Of a stretch of DNA of 33,128 nt, positions 23,469-31,722 are shown one piece after another; the first letter of the stretch is position 1, and every line of letters begins with the position of its first letter. The stretch spans positions 1 to 33,128 of the forward strand of contig CAKZJB010000025.1 of assembly GCA_936940865.1 (NCBI GenBank). The letters run 5' to 3'. The notes beneath the pieces were generated by a model that worked only from the letters and a program-made list of their open reading frames with translations, did no database searches and had not been told where the DNA came from. Both the position numbers and the translations under genes were made by a program. The DNA is from an uncultured Asticcacaulis sp. (GTDB taxonomy: Bacteria > Pseudomonadota > Alphaproteobacteria > Caulobacterales > Caulobacteraceae).

Positions 23469-25724
23469 CTACATTCCACCGCCCGGGCCGCCCGGACGGG
23501 GGCCGTCGCCGCCGGGACCGCCCCAGCGGCCCTGACCGGGGCCTTGCGGCTGCGTCGCCGGCGCCTGGCCGCCCAGCGTATAGCTGAGACCGATGAAGAA
23601 GGCCTGCGCCTTGATGTGACGGATCTGCTCGCTGTGCAGGGTGGGGGTGTCGGTCACCACCTTCATCTGCGCCATGCGGAACGGATCGTTGACGTTCATG
23701 ACCAGCGCCAGCTTCGGGCTGAAGGTGTGCTTGTACGAGATATTGGCCATGGAGAACGGGGCGCGATAGCCCTGGCCGGTCAGCTGCTTGCCCGACGAGA
23801 AGGCGAAACCCTGGAAGGTATCGGCTGTCGTCGCCTTGTAGACCAGGCCGACGCGGCCCGACAGGGTCGTCGCCGACTGCGTGCCGCCAAGGCCCGGCGT
23901 ATTGATCTCGGTATAGGCCAGATTGCCGTTGGTCGTGACCATCAGCTTCTTCGACAGCGGCGTATTGAGGTTGAACTCGAGCCCGCCCGACTGGCTTTCG
24001 CCGTAGTTGCGCTTGGTCGTCAGCAGCACGTCCGGCGTCAAATAGTAGGAATAGCTGGTGATCGTGTGGGTATTCTTGGCGTAGTAGACGCGCGCCAGCC
24101 CGCTGATGAAGCCCTTGTTGTACTCATAGCCCAGCTGGAACTGGTCCGTTTCCTGCGGCTTGAGGTTCGGATTGCCGGCATTGACGTTCTGCGGGTCGAC
24201 ATAGGTCTGGAACGGGTTCAGGTCCTGCGGCGCCGGACGCTGCAAGCGGTGCGAATAGCTGAAGCGGATCTTCGACGTCTCGGACAGGGTGTAGGTCGCG
24301 AAGAAACTGGGCGACAGCTTGGTATAGTTGATATGGCCGGTCGTGCCCGCCGAAACCAGATCGGTCTTGAGGTCCAGCGTTTCGGAGCGCACGCCGCCCA
24401 GCACCGTCCACTTGTCGCCCAGCTGTTCCTGATAGGTGACATAGACCGCCGTGTTGGTCTGCTGGTAGGCAAAGTCGCTGGTCAGGTTTGCGGCATTGGC
24501 CCCCGTCGCGTTGCTGATCGATTCGCTGTCGTCATAGGTGATCTGGGTGCCCGCCGACAGCTGGCCATTGGCGCCGACATTGCGCGCGTAATCGACGCTG
24601 AGCACGGCATTCTTCTGGTCGGTCGACTGGTGCTGGGTCCCGTCCACCGTGACCATGGTCGGAACCGTCGTGTTGGCCGAATTGGAATCGCCGTCGGACC
24701 GGCTGATGCGCAGGTCGGTCTTCAGCGTCTCGCCCGGCTTGTCGCCCGTATGGTTCCAGTTGAAGTCCAGCATCGCGTCTTCGTGCGGGCCTTCGCCTGT
24801 GGCGTGCTGGGCATAGGCCTGGTTGACGCTGCCCGTCGTGACATAGTCGATATCGCCTTCCGACTTGCGGTTGCGGTTGGCGTAGTTGCCCTGGACGCTG
24901 TAGGTGTCGGCGTCGGAGGCAGCATATTCAACGCCGAAATTGCCCGAAACGGCGTTCATCTTCATGTCGCCCTTGCCCGACGTCGTCGTCGTGCGCGTCG
25001 CATTGCCGTTCGCGTCGAACGCCTGCTGGACCGAGGCAAGACTGGCGTCGAAGATGTCGTGGCGGACATTCAGACCGCCGCTCCACGTCGTCTTGCCCTT
25101 GCGGTACGAGCCGCTGAAGGCGCCGTTGTAGCGGCCGCCGCTGCCGATATTGGCGTTGATGACGCCCGATCCGCCGGGCTTGCGGTTCTTCTTCATCACC
25201 AGGTTGATGATGCCGCCCGAACCTTCGGAGCTGTACTGCGCGCCGGGGTTGGTCATGACCTCGACCGACTGGATGTCGCTGGACGACATGGCCTGCAGCG
25301 CGGCGGCGCGGTTGTCGCCCGACAGCATGACCGAGGGCTTGCCGTCGACATAGATCCTGACGTTGGAATTGCCGCGCAGGGTGACGTTGCCGTCATTGTC
25401 GACATTGACCGACGGCACCTTGTTGAGCGCGTCGGCGGCGGTGCCGCTGGTCGAGTCGATGTTCTTGGTGTTGTCGTAGGTCTCGCGGTCGATCTTCGTC
25501 GTCGATTTCTGCCCCTGGACGACGACGACGCCCGGCTGGGCCTTGTCGTCCGTCTTGTCCGTCTGGGACGCCCCGCCGGAGGCGGTCTGCGTGGCCTGGG
25601 TCTGCGCCGTCTGCGCATGAGCGCCCGCGCTCAGCAGGCCAAGGAGAAGTGCGGCGGGCAAAGCGGCGCCGAGAGCGAGGCGGCGGCGGTTCGAAGCCGC
25701 GCGCCCGGCCGAAGAGGCAGTCAT
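23469..25724 (-). CDS. TonB-dependent outer-membrane receptor
   Basis: A 751-aa protein. The signal peptide ends AHAQ (about residue 37). A Gln/Thr-rich stretch and a TonB-box-like PGVVVVQG precede the plug domain (ADALNKVPSVNVDNDGNVTLRG, YVDGKPSVML, IQSVEVMTNPGAQYSSEGSGGIINLVMK). The rest is a beta barrel of the outer-membrane beta-barrel_3-like kind, with aromatic-rich strands up to FFIGLSYTLGG. A Gly/Pro-rich tail of about 25 residues (GRWGGPGGDGPRPGGPGG) follows the last strand, so the chain does not end in the usual C-terminal aromatic residue. It imports a bulky ligand powered by TonB-ExbBD. Substrate unknown; hydrolase genes nearby make oligosaccharides plausible. AAGGGA precedes ATG 25724 by about 8 nt. 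Confidence 0.9.
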   Translation of the reverse strand: MTASSAGRAASNRRRLALGAALPAALLLGLLSAGAHAQTAQTQATQTASGGASQTDKTDDKAQPGVVVVQGQKSTTKIDRETYDNTKNIDSTSGTAADALNKVPSVNVDNDGNVTLRGNSNVRIYVDGKPSVMLSGDNRAAALQAMSSSDIQSVEVMTNPGAQYSSEGSGGIINLVMKKNRKPGGSGVINANIGSGGRYNGAFSGSYRKGKTTWSGGLNVRHDIFDASLASVQQAFDANGNATRTTTTSGKGDMKMNAVSGNFGVEYAASDADTYSVQGNYANRNRKSEGDIDYVTTGSVNQAYAQHATGEGPHEDAMLDFNWNHTGDKPGETLKTDLRISRSDGDSNSANTTVPTMVTVDGTQHQSTDQKNAVLSVDYARNVGANGQLSAGTQITYDDSESISNATGANAANLTSDFAYQQTNTAVYVTYQEQLGDKWTVLGGVRSETLDLKTDLVSAGTTGHINYTKLSPSFFATYTLSETSKIRFSYSHRLQRPAPQDLNPFQTYVDPQNVNAGNPNLKPQETDQFQLGYEYNKGFISGLARVYYAKNTHTITSYSYYLTPDVLLTTKRNYGESQSGGLEFNLNTPLSKKLMVTTNGNLAYTEINTPGLGGTQSATTLSGRVGLVYKATTADTFQGFAFSSGKQLTGQGYRAPFSMANISYKHTFSPKLALVMNVNDPFRMAQMKVVTDTPTLHSEQIRHIKAQAFFIGLSYTLGGQAPATQPQGPGQGRWGGPGGDGPRPGGPGGGM

Positions 25725-26052
25725 GATATAAATCCCTTACCAGTCGGGCGCGTGCGCGTCTGCGACACCGGTTTACCCGCCCGCGCTAAATCAGATTACC
25801 CGGCGCCATTGTCAACGGCCCGGGCGATTACCTTTTTGTAACGCACAAATTTCCGGCGATCCGTCGTGGGAAAGACGCGAAAAGAAAAAGGAAATCATAA
25901 TCTTGAGCGCAGCGTGGCTTCGCTGCAACAGCCCCGGAAATCCGTGTTTCATCCATGACACCGGGGCTTCGCGGTTCCCGTCTCTCACGGAATGCGCCCA
26001 CAAGGCAGGCCTTGCCGCGCCATTTTCGGACGCGGCACTTATCCCCGGCGCG
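25725..26052. other. gap between TonB receptor and flagellin
   Basis: 328 bp with no supported gene; a 63-codon minus-strand ORF here is GC-atypical and lacks a ribosome site. It holds the TonB receptor promoter region and two hairpins: GCAGCG-TGGCTT-CGCTGC (25909-25926), which on the minus strand is followed after about 15 nt by a T-rich stretch and may terminate flagellin transcripts, and AGCCCCGG...CCGGGGCT (25930-25968). Confidence 0.5.
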
Positions 26053-27198
26053 TTACGCGCGGAACAGGCCGAGCAGCATTTTCGGGCTCTGGTTGGCGAT
26101 ATTCAGCGCCGTCGCGGCCAGCGACACCCGCGTCTGCTTCGCCTGCCAGCCGGCCGACTCCTTTGCCATGTCCGCGTCGACCAGCCGGCCGTCGGCCGCG
26201 TCGAGCGCATCGCTGAGCTTGCTGTTCTGGTCGAGCAGGGTGTCGATCGAGTCCTGGCGGCTGCCGTAATACGCTCCGGCCGTTTCCGCGATTCTAAGCG
26301 CGGCGTCGACCGCCGGCAGGACCTGGTCTGGCGTCAGGCTCGACAGGTTGTCGAGGCTCAGCCCCTGCGCCGTCATGTCGGTGGCGTGGACGTTCATCAC
26401 CTGGCCGCCCGTATAGGCCGCCACCTGGGTTTCCTGGGCGTCGGGCGTAAAGGTCAGCCACGGAATGTAAAAGCCGTTCGGCGAGCCGGTACCGCTGGCC
26501 GTGATGCCGTAGGTGACGGTGCGGCTGGAACCGGAGTCGTCGTAGTGGTGGGTAATGCTCTGGTTGTTCGTGTACGGCGTGCCCCAGGTCTGACTGGAGG
26601 TGTAGGACGTGCCGTCGCCCCAGTCGATATTGATGCTGGCCGAGGTGACGTTCTGCAGGTCGATCGGAAAGTCGAAGGTGCCGGCCGCCGTGCCGGTGTT
26701 GTAGGTCACGTAGGTCGTGCCGTTATGGATGAAGCCGGCATAGGGCCGGTTCCAGAAGGTCGGCACCACGGGCGGCGGGTTGAGCAGGTTGATCTTGTTG
26801 AACGAGGCCGTCCTGGCAGCGCCGTCGATCTGCTTGACCAGGGCCGTCATGTCGTTGCGGATCGCCGCCTGCGCCTGGGACGACAGGCTGTCGTCCATCA
26901 GGCCGGCCGCCTTTTCGCGCAACTGGGTCAGCAGGTCGGTGATGCCCGACAGGGCGCCCTGCGTCACGTCGAGCAGCGATTTCGCCCGCAGCTGGTTCTG
27001 GCGCAGGACCGACTGCTCGGCCAGCTGCGATTTGATGTGCCGGGAAATGGCGAAGGCCGCGCCGTCGTCCTTTGCCGTGTCGACCTTGCGGCCGGTCGAC
27101 AGCCGCTGTTCGGATACCGACAACGCCGATTGCGCCGCAGCCAGGGACTGCAGCGCGGACGATGCCGATATGGTGTCTATTCCCAGCGACGGACTCAC
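26053..27198 (-). CDS. flagellin with PKD-like domain in the variable region
   Basis: A 381-aa flagellin. The N-terminal D0/D1 helices (ASSALQSLAAAQSALSVSEQ, LSTGRKVDTAKDDGAAFAIS) and C-terminal D1/D0 (KLSDALDAADGRLVDADMAK, TALNIANQSPKMLLGLFRA) are canonical. Between them, roughly residues 145-265, lies a beta-rich insert with INIDWGDGTSYT...SITHHYDDSGSSRTVTYGI, the WGDGT...HxYxxxGxxxVT signature of PKD/Ig-like domains. I prefer the GTG start at 27198, which has AGAAGG 5 nt upstream, over a TTG at 27213. It would be exported by the flagellar type III system and polymerise into the filament. No other flagellar genes lie in the window. Confidence 0.87.
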   Translation of the reverse strand: MSPSLGIDTISASSALQSLAAAQSALSVSEQRLSTGRKVDTAKDDGAAFAISRHIKSQLAEQSVLRQNQLRAKSLLDVTQGALSGITDLLTQLREKAAGLMDDSLSSQAQAAIRNDMTALVKQIDGAARTASFNKINLLNPPPVVPTFWNRPYAGFIHNGTTYVTYNTGTAAGTFDFPIDLQNVTSASINIDWGDGTSYTSSQTWGTPYTNNQSITHHYDDSGSSRTVTYGITASGTGSPNGFYIPWLTFTPDAQETQVAAYTGGQVMNVHATDMTAQGLSLDNLSSLTPDQVLPAVDAALRIAETAGAYYGSRQDSIDTLLDQNSKLSDALDAADGRLVDADMAKESAGWQAKQTRVSLAATALNIANQSPKMLLGLFRA

Positions 27199-27626
27199 AT
27201 TCGCCTTCTGCAATGTGATTTCGTGTCAATTCTGACATATCGGACTTAAGGCTTGATGAAACCTGTTCGTGGGTCCCCGGCGGGCGGCCATGGGTCGCGA
27301 GCCGTGCCGGTCACCCCAGAGCCGACGCTGGGCTTGCCCCCCCTGACGATGATCGTCGGTGTCGCCCTTGCCAACGTCGATCGCCGCTGGTCGTACGCCA
27401 GGGTGACAATTTCCGGATTTTTTTAATTCCCGCCCCGGCGAAGACGGTCATGATTAATGAACGCCTCCCTTTTCCCTGCAAAAGTTCCCATACGAAAGAT
27501 GACCGCACCATCAGGTATTATGTAACTATAGATTAACCACGCTTCATGACGGAATCTTTATTGGTTTCGCTTAAAAACTTTGTCGAGTTTAGCGTTTTTG
27601 TTCCCCTCCAGCTGAATGGTCCTCCG
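27199..27626. other. gap between flagellin and Flp pilin
   Basis: 428 bp. ORFs here lack coding bias. It must hold the divergent promoters of both genes. I see a 13-bp palindrome GACGAT-G-ATCGTC (27345-27357) and a GATTAACCA sequence near 27533 resembling half a CtrA site (TTAA-N7-TTAA), upstream of the pilin. Both are weak. Confidence 0.4.
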
Positions 27627-27791
27627 ATGAAGCAGTTCCTTACCCAGTTTTCCCATGACGAATCCGGCGCCACCGCCATCGAATACGGCCTGATCGCCGC
27701 CCTTATCGCCGTTGTGCTGATCGGCATCCTGACCACGCTCGGCGGCAACCTGTCCGGCACCTTCAACAAGGTCGCCTCGCAGGTCGGCTAA
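27627..27791 (+). CDS. Flp/Fap-type (type IVb) pilin
   Basis: A 54-aa prepilin: a short leader (MKQFLTQFSHDESG), then ATAIEYGLIAALIAVVLIGI. The G/ATAIEYGLIA prepilin-peptidase site with Glu5 and the single hydrophobic helix are diagnostic of Flp pilins assembled by the Tad system. ATG 27627 gives the family's usual length; upstream in-frame sequence is not pilin-like. The ribosome site is poor. It is followed by a terminator, so it is a single-gene unit; no tad/cpa assembly genes are in the window. In Caulobacter the equivalent, PilA, forms polar pili. Confidence 0.92.
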   Translation: MKQFLTQFSHDESGATAIEYGLIAALIAVVLIGILTTLGGNLSGTFNKVASQVG

Positions 27792-27836
27792 CCGCACCGA
27801 AAAGCGGCCGCGAACGACGTTTCGCACCCCGAAAGC

Positions 27837-27876
27837 AAAAGGGCTGCGCCCGGCATCCGGCCGGCGCGGCCTTTTT
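27837..27876 (+). terminator. intrinsic terminator after the Flp pilin
   Basis: AAAAGGGCTGCGCC and GGCGCGGCCTTTTT form a GC-rich stem with one G-U-type mismatch around a 12-nt loop, ending in five T, about 46 bp after the pilin stop. Confidence 0.8.
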
Positions 27877-27956
27877 CATGTCCGGAAGCCGCTCTGTTTA
27901 TTCTCCCATTTTTATTATATAGCTCGGTGCGATTCAGCTCAGGGGCGGAGGAAGAC

Positions 27957-28964
27957 ATGGCCAAGGATATTTCCAGGCGGACCGTCGTGGCGGGGCTGGC
28001 CGCCACGGGCCTTGTTCCCGCCGCGGCCCTGGCCGCCGCCCGCGGAACGCTCAGCAACCCGAAGGCTTCGGCGCGGGCCCGGTCGCTTTACGCTTATCTC
28101 AACGCTGTCTGGGGCAGGCACACGCTCACCGGCCAGCAGGAGTCGATGTGGGGCCATGGCACCCGCTACGAGCTCGACTACATCCAGGACCTGACCGGCA
28201 AGCAGCCCGCCGTGCTCGGCCTCGACTATATCGATCCTCCGCAGCGCTCGGGCGTCAACGAACGCGCCGCCGCCTGGTATGCCGGCGGCGGCATTCCGAC
28301 GATCTGCTGGCACTGGGGCAATCCGCTGGTCGGGCCGGGCTACGACAATTCCAAGATTTACTTCAACGCCTATGCGGCCCTGCAGGACGGGACGAAGGAA
28401 AACAAGGCGCTGATGAGCGACCTTGAGGACATCGCCTACTATCTCGGCCGGCTGCGCGACGCCGATGTGCCGGTGCTGTGGCGGCCTTTCCACGAATTCA
28501 CCGGCGACTGGTTCTGGTGGGGCAAGTGCGGCCCAAGGGTGTTCAAGGCGTTGTGGGTGAAGATGTACGACTACTTCACGCACGAAAAAGGCCTCGACAA
28601 CCTGATCTGGGTGCTGGGCTATACCAAGGACGCCAGCCCGGACTGGTTCCCGGGCCTGGCCTATGTCGACATCATCGGCGCCGATAACTACGTGCACGAC
28701 CGCGGCCCCATGAAGGACATGTACGACCGCGTCCACGCCATTACCGGCGATACCCTGCCGATCACGATGCACGAGTGCGGACCGATCCCCGATCCCGGCC
28801 GGCTCCAGGCGTCGGGCGCGCACTGGCTATGGTTCCTGGTGTGGCACACCGACTTCATCCGCGACGGCAAGACCAATCCCGCCGACTGGATCAAGGCCGT
28901 CTACGCCTCGGACTGGTACCTGACGCGCGACGAACTGCCGGATCTCAAGACCTATCCGGCCTGA
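27957..28964 (+). CDS. GH26 family endo-beta-mannanase-type glycoside hydrolase
   Basis: A 335-aa enzyme with a Tat-like signal (SRRTVVAGLAATGLV, residues 6-20). The GH26 barrel shows WGRHTLTGQQES, GGGIPTICWHWGNP and WRPFHEFTGDWFWWG (acid/base Glu180). It also has VDIIGADNYV and ITMHECGPIP (nucleophile Glu273). GH26 enzymes mostly cut beta-1,4-mannan; a few cut beta-1,3-xylan or lichenan, so mannanase is likely but not certain. GGAGGAAG lies a few bases before ATG 27957. It is convergent with the first GH16 gene. Confidence 0.92.
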   Translation: MAKDISRRTVVAGLAATGLVPAAALAAARGTLSNPKASARARSLYAYLNAVWGRHTLTGQQESMWGHGTRYELDYIQDLTGKQPAVLGLDYIDPPQRSGVNERAAAWYAGGGIPTICWHWGNPLVGPGYDNSKIYFNAYAALQDGTKENKALMSDLEDIAYYLGRLRDADVPVLWRPFHEFTGDWFWWGKCGPRVFKALWVKMYDYFTHEKGLDNLIWVLGYTKDASPDWFPGLAYVDIIGADNYVHDRGPMKDMYDRVHAITGDTLPITMHECGPIPDPGRLQASGAHWLWFLVWHTDFIRDGKTNPADWIKAVYASDWYLTRDELPDLKTYPA

Positions 28965-29003
28965 ACGGCGCCCGGCAACGGCGCGGCGGTGCGATACGAT
29001 CGT

Positions 29004-29040
29004 CGCCGGGAAAAAGGGACATGGCGCGCCGGGAAAAAAA
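29004..29040. repeat. short direct repeat between GH26 and GH16
   Basis: CGCCGGGAAAAA occurs at 29004-29015 and 29027-29038, in the 89-bp gap between convergent stops. Read on the minus strand, each copy places a T run before a GC block. The T7 copy lies 9 nt past a small hairpin (29050-29064) overlapping the GH16 stop, so it may help terminate that transcript. Confidence 0.35.
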
Positions 29041-29053
29041 GCACGGCGAAGCG

Positions 29054-30127
29054 TCAGATACGCTGCCACACCCGAACATAGTCGACCCATAAATCGATCG
29101 GCCCGACGGCGCTGGACAATTCATCCGGCAGCAGGGCGTTGCTGACCAGCATGTACATCGGCACGTCGAATTCCGGCAGGGTCGGGATGCGCTTCAGCTC
29201 GATGCGATCGAAATAGATGATGATCCATTTCGACGTGATTTCCACGCCGTAGGTGTGCCAGTTGCCGTCCTTCATCGCGTCGAGGCCGTTGTAGCAGCTG
29301 GTCCACCATTCGCTGAGCAGGTCGCTGGCAGTCAGCGTCTTGCCGGTGGCGGGGCGCAGGTGGACGGCCGAGTGGTGGCCGCGCGAGTCGTTGCCCGCAT
29401 AGTATTCGATGACGTCGAGTTCGGCGCGCACCTTGGTGGTGTCGGTATAGTTGGCCTTGCTGTACATCCAGAAGGCCGGCCAGGCGCCCTTGGTGCCGGC
29501 CGCCGGCATCTTGGCGCGGATTTCGAAATAGCCGCGCTGCTGCGAAAAACCCGCCCCCGAGAAGTCGCAGCTCTGCATGTGCCCGGTCTGCCACTTCCCA
29601 TTCACCTGCTCGCAGCGGATGCGCAGCTTGCCGTCGACGATGGCGAACGGGCTGACGGGGTCGAGCGGGCTGGCGAAGTGCGCCGAGCCATAGTCGGCAT
29701 GGACCGGCGCGTACCAGGGCCCGCCGGCGCCGGTGACCGTGATCTTGCTGAGGTCGCTGGCCGAGGCAAAGGTCGAATCGAAGGTCTGGACAAGGCCCGT
29801 CGTGTCCAGGGCCGGACCGACGCCCTTGGTCCAGGTGGCGGTCGGCACATAGCCGGTCGTCGGGGTGCCGGACGTCGCGGCGCCGGAGCTCGATGTACTG
29901 GATGAACTGGACGAGCTTGATGAACTGGAAGAACTCGACGCGCTCGATGACGCCGTCGCGGCCCCCGTTGCCGTGATGCCGGCCGTGGTGCCGGTCGATA
30001 CCGAAGTGCTGCCGGCGCCCGATCCGCCGGTGCCGCCGCAGGCGCTGACGAAGGGGATGGTGAGCGACGCGCCGGCCAGGCCGAGGAAACGGCGGCGCGA
30101 CGACACGGAATCGAAACTCTTACGCAT
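29054..30127 (-). CDS. GH16 family beta-glucanase, Tat lipoprotein with poly-Ser linker
   Basis: A 357-aa protein. ATG 30127 gives a twin-arginine signal (SSRRRFLGLAGASL) leading to a lipobox VSAC with Cys30, so it is probably a Tat-exported lipoprotein. Ser/Thr/Gly-rich linker sequence (about 31-95) includes an unbroken run of 14 serines. The GH16 jelly-roll domain follows, with GYFEIRAKMPAAGTKGAWPAFWM and the catalytic ELDVIEYY: nucleophile Glu236, Asp238 and acid/base Glu241. GH16 members cut beta-1,3-, beta-1,3/1,4-glucans or galactans; the exact substrate is unclear. No convincing Shine-Dalgarno is seen at either possible start. Its divergent partner is a second GH16. Confidence 0.88.
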   Translation of the reverse strand: MRKSFDSVSSRRRFLGLAGASLTIPFVSACGGTGGSGAGSTSVSTGTTAGITATGAATASSSASSSSSSSSSSSSSSTSSSGAATSGTPTTGYVPTATWTKGVGPALDTTGLVQTFDSTFASASDLSKITVTGAGGPWYAPVHADYGSAHFASPLDPVSPFAIVDGKLRIRCEQVNGKWQTGHMQSCDFSGAGFSQQRGYFEIRAKMPAAGTKGAWPAFWMYSKANYTDTTKVRAELDVIEYYAGNDSRGHHSAVHLRPATGKTLTASDLLSEWWTSCYNGLDAMKDGNWHTYGVEITSKWIIIYFDRIELKRIPTLPEFDVPMYMLVSNALLPDELSSAVGPIDLWVDYVRVWQRI

Positions 30128-30557
30128 ACGGGGCCAAACTCGCTTGAGAGCGGACAACAGGGATCCGTGGCGCGCCAGAGGCCTGGCGCGGCCGGGGTGG
30201 AACAGGATGTCGAAAGTCCCCTGCCCGCGAAAATCTGCGGTACCGGGAGTGGCGGAACTCCCGAACGCCGGTTTGGAGCCCGGCAGACGGTGTCAGTGCC
30301 TTGTGCGCCGCTTGTCCGGGCGCCTTCTCTTGCCCCTGAGACTACACGTCCGGAATAAAATACCGCTTAAAAATCCTGGCTAATGAACCCTTAATTTCGC
30401 CCCGGGCACGAATAGCCCGGAAATGGCGGACGCCCCAGGCCCAGGCGAGCAGACATGACAACCGCATGGTAACGCTTCCATTCGGGGCGCATTTCGGCTT
30501 TATTCAAGACCGCCTACAGTCGAAAGACGGCGAAACGCCTCAATGGGGAGTGAAACC
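30128..30557. other. structured divergent gap between the two GH16 genes
   Basis: 430 bp with no supported gene. Three hairpins with perfect arms are present: CGCGCCAG-AGGC-CTGGCGCG (30171-30190), CGGGAGT-GGCGGA-ACTCCCG (30244-30263) and CCGGGC-ACGAATA-GCCCGG (30402-30420). The first two lie upstream of the minus-strand GH16 and may be in its leader. A LacI-type site lies at 30467-30480. Confidence 0.5.
30467..30480. promoter_or_regulatory. candidate LacI-type operator TGGTAACGCTTCCA
   Basis: A 14-bp imperfect palindrome with TGG/CCA ends and central CG, 77 bp upstream of the plus-strand GH16. It resembles the two sites upstream of GH3 and the esterase but has more mismatches between its arms. 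Confidence 0.5.
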
Positions 30558-31685
30558 ATGACATATTCGTCGCGCGGCCTTACGATCGGCGCATTGCTGG
30601 CCATGGCGCTTGGCCTGGCCGCCTGCGGCGGGGGCGGCGCTTCCGGCGCGCCGTCGTCGCCGCAGTCGGCCGCGCCGTCCATCACCTCGACGGCGGCGCT
30701 CAACAGCGCGGTCGTCGTCAAGCTGGCTTCGGCCGACGCGGGCGCCGTCATCTACTACACCACCGATGGCACGACCCCGACCACCGCGTCCCAGGTCTAT
30801 CAGGCGCCGTTCCTGGTGGCGTCGAACCTGACCGTCAAGGCCATGGCGGTAACGCCCGGCGCCACGTCCAGCACCGTGCAGTCGCAGAGCTTTTCGGCCG
30901 GCATCGCCTCCAACACGCTCGTCTGGGCGGACGAGTTCAGCAATACGACCGGCGCCGCCATCGCGCCCGACAGCAACACCTGGGGCTACGACACCGGCAA
31001 TACCGGCTTCGGCAACCATGAGCTTGAAAATTACTGCGCCTGGGGCGCGACGGCCGGCGGCTGCGATACGAACAATCCCAACGCCTATGTCGGCACCGAT
31101 GGCATTCTGCACGTGGTGGCGCGACGGCCGTCCTCCGGCGTCTACACCTCGGCGCGTCTGAAGTCGCAGGGCAAGTTCAGCTTCCAGTACGGCCGGCTGG
31201 AAGTCCGCGCCCGCGTGCCGGAAGCGCAAGGCCTGTGGCCCGCGGTCTGGACGCTCGGCAACTCGATCGCCACGGCGGGCTGGCCGGCCTCGGGCGAGCA
31301 GGACATTCTTGAGCGCGTCAATGCCGCCCAGACACCGGACGTCAATACAGGCTCGATCCACGGCACAGGCTTTACCGGCAGCAATCTCGGCACGATCTAT
31401 CACTTCCCGACGGGAACGACCGCGTCCGACTGGCATGTCTATGGCATGATCTGGAAGCCGGGCTCGGTCGCCTACTATGTCGACAATCCCGCCACGCCGT
31501 ACGTCACTTACAAGACCTCGGACATCGCCGGCCTGGCCGGATCAGTCTGGCCGTTCGACAACGGCCAGGCGAACTTCCTGATCGTCAACCTGGCGATCGG
31601 CGGCGACTGGCCGGGCGCGCCGGACGGCACCACGCCCTTCCCGTCGCAGATGGATGTCGACTATATCCGGCTGTATACCAACTAG
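30558..31685 (+). CDS. GH16 family beta-glucanase lipoprotein with chitobiase-C-like domain
   Basis: A 375-aa protein. The signal ends in lipobox LAAC followed by GGGG, so it is an Sec-type lipoprotein. Residues about 40-115 look like a chitobiase/hexosaminidase C-terminal (CHB_HEX_C) Ig-like module (AGAVIYYTTDGTTPTTASQ, LTVKAMAVTPG). The GH16 catalytic domain follows (about 120-375) with FGNHELENYC, YGRLEVRARVPEAQGLWPAVW and GEQDILERVN: nucleophile Glu247, Asp249 and acid/base Glu252. The usual residue between Glu and Asp is Ile/Leu; here it is Gln. Laminarinase-like specificity is likely. ATG 30558 is chosen over 30543 because GGGGAG stands 7 nt before it. Confidence 0.9.
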   Translation: MTYSSRGLTIGALLAMALGLAACGGGGASGAPSSPQSAAPSITSTAALNSAVVVKLASADAGAVIYYTTDGTTPTTASQVYQAPFLVASNLTVKAMAVTPGATSSTVQSQSFSAGIASNTLVWADEFSNTTGAAIAPDSNTWGYDTGNTGFGNHELENYCAWGATAGGCDTNNPNAYVGTDGILHVVARRPSSGVYTSARLKSQGKFSFQYGRLEVRARVPEAQGLWPAVWTLGNSIATAGWPASGEQDILERVNAAQTPDVNTGSIHGTGFTGSNLGTIYHFPTGTTASDWHVYGMIWKPGSVAYYVDNPATPYVTYKTSDIAGLAGSVWPFDNGQANFLIVNLAIGGDWPGAPDGTTPFPSQMDVDYIRLYTN

Positions 31686-31722
31686 ACAGCCCGTCGCGCC
31701 TGTGCGAGCGTCCGCCTGAATA

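Noticed and set aside
23544-25841. A 765-codon open frame opposite the TonB receptor
   Set aside because: Antisense shadow of a high-GC gene; low-complexity Arg/Val/Ala product and no family features.
27205-27235. A sigma-54-like TGACAC...TTGC before the flagellin
   Set aside because: The distance between the GA and GC elements is 4 bp too long and the -12 would sit on the start codon.
22004-27903. A 16-bp match GCCGCTCTGTTTATTC at 22004-22019 and 27888-27903
   Set aside because: The copies point in opposite senses relative to the nearest genes, and one such match is not far from chance in 33 kb of biased sequence.
27888-28057. Minus-strand ORF over the GH26 start
   Set aside because: Overlaps a terminator and a well-supported gene start; no homology.
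29865-30383. A plus-strand ORF with LDELDELDELEELD repeats
   Set aside because: It is the complement of the serine linker of the GH16 gene; no other support for coding.
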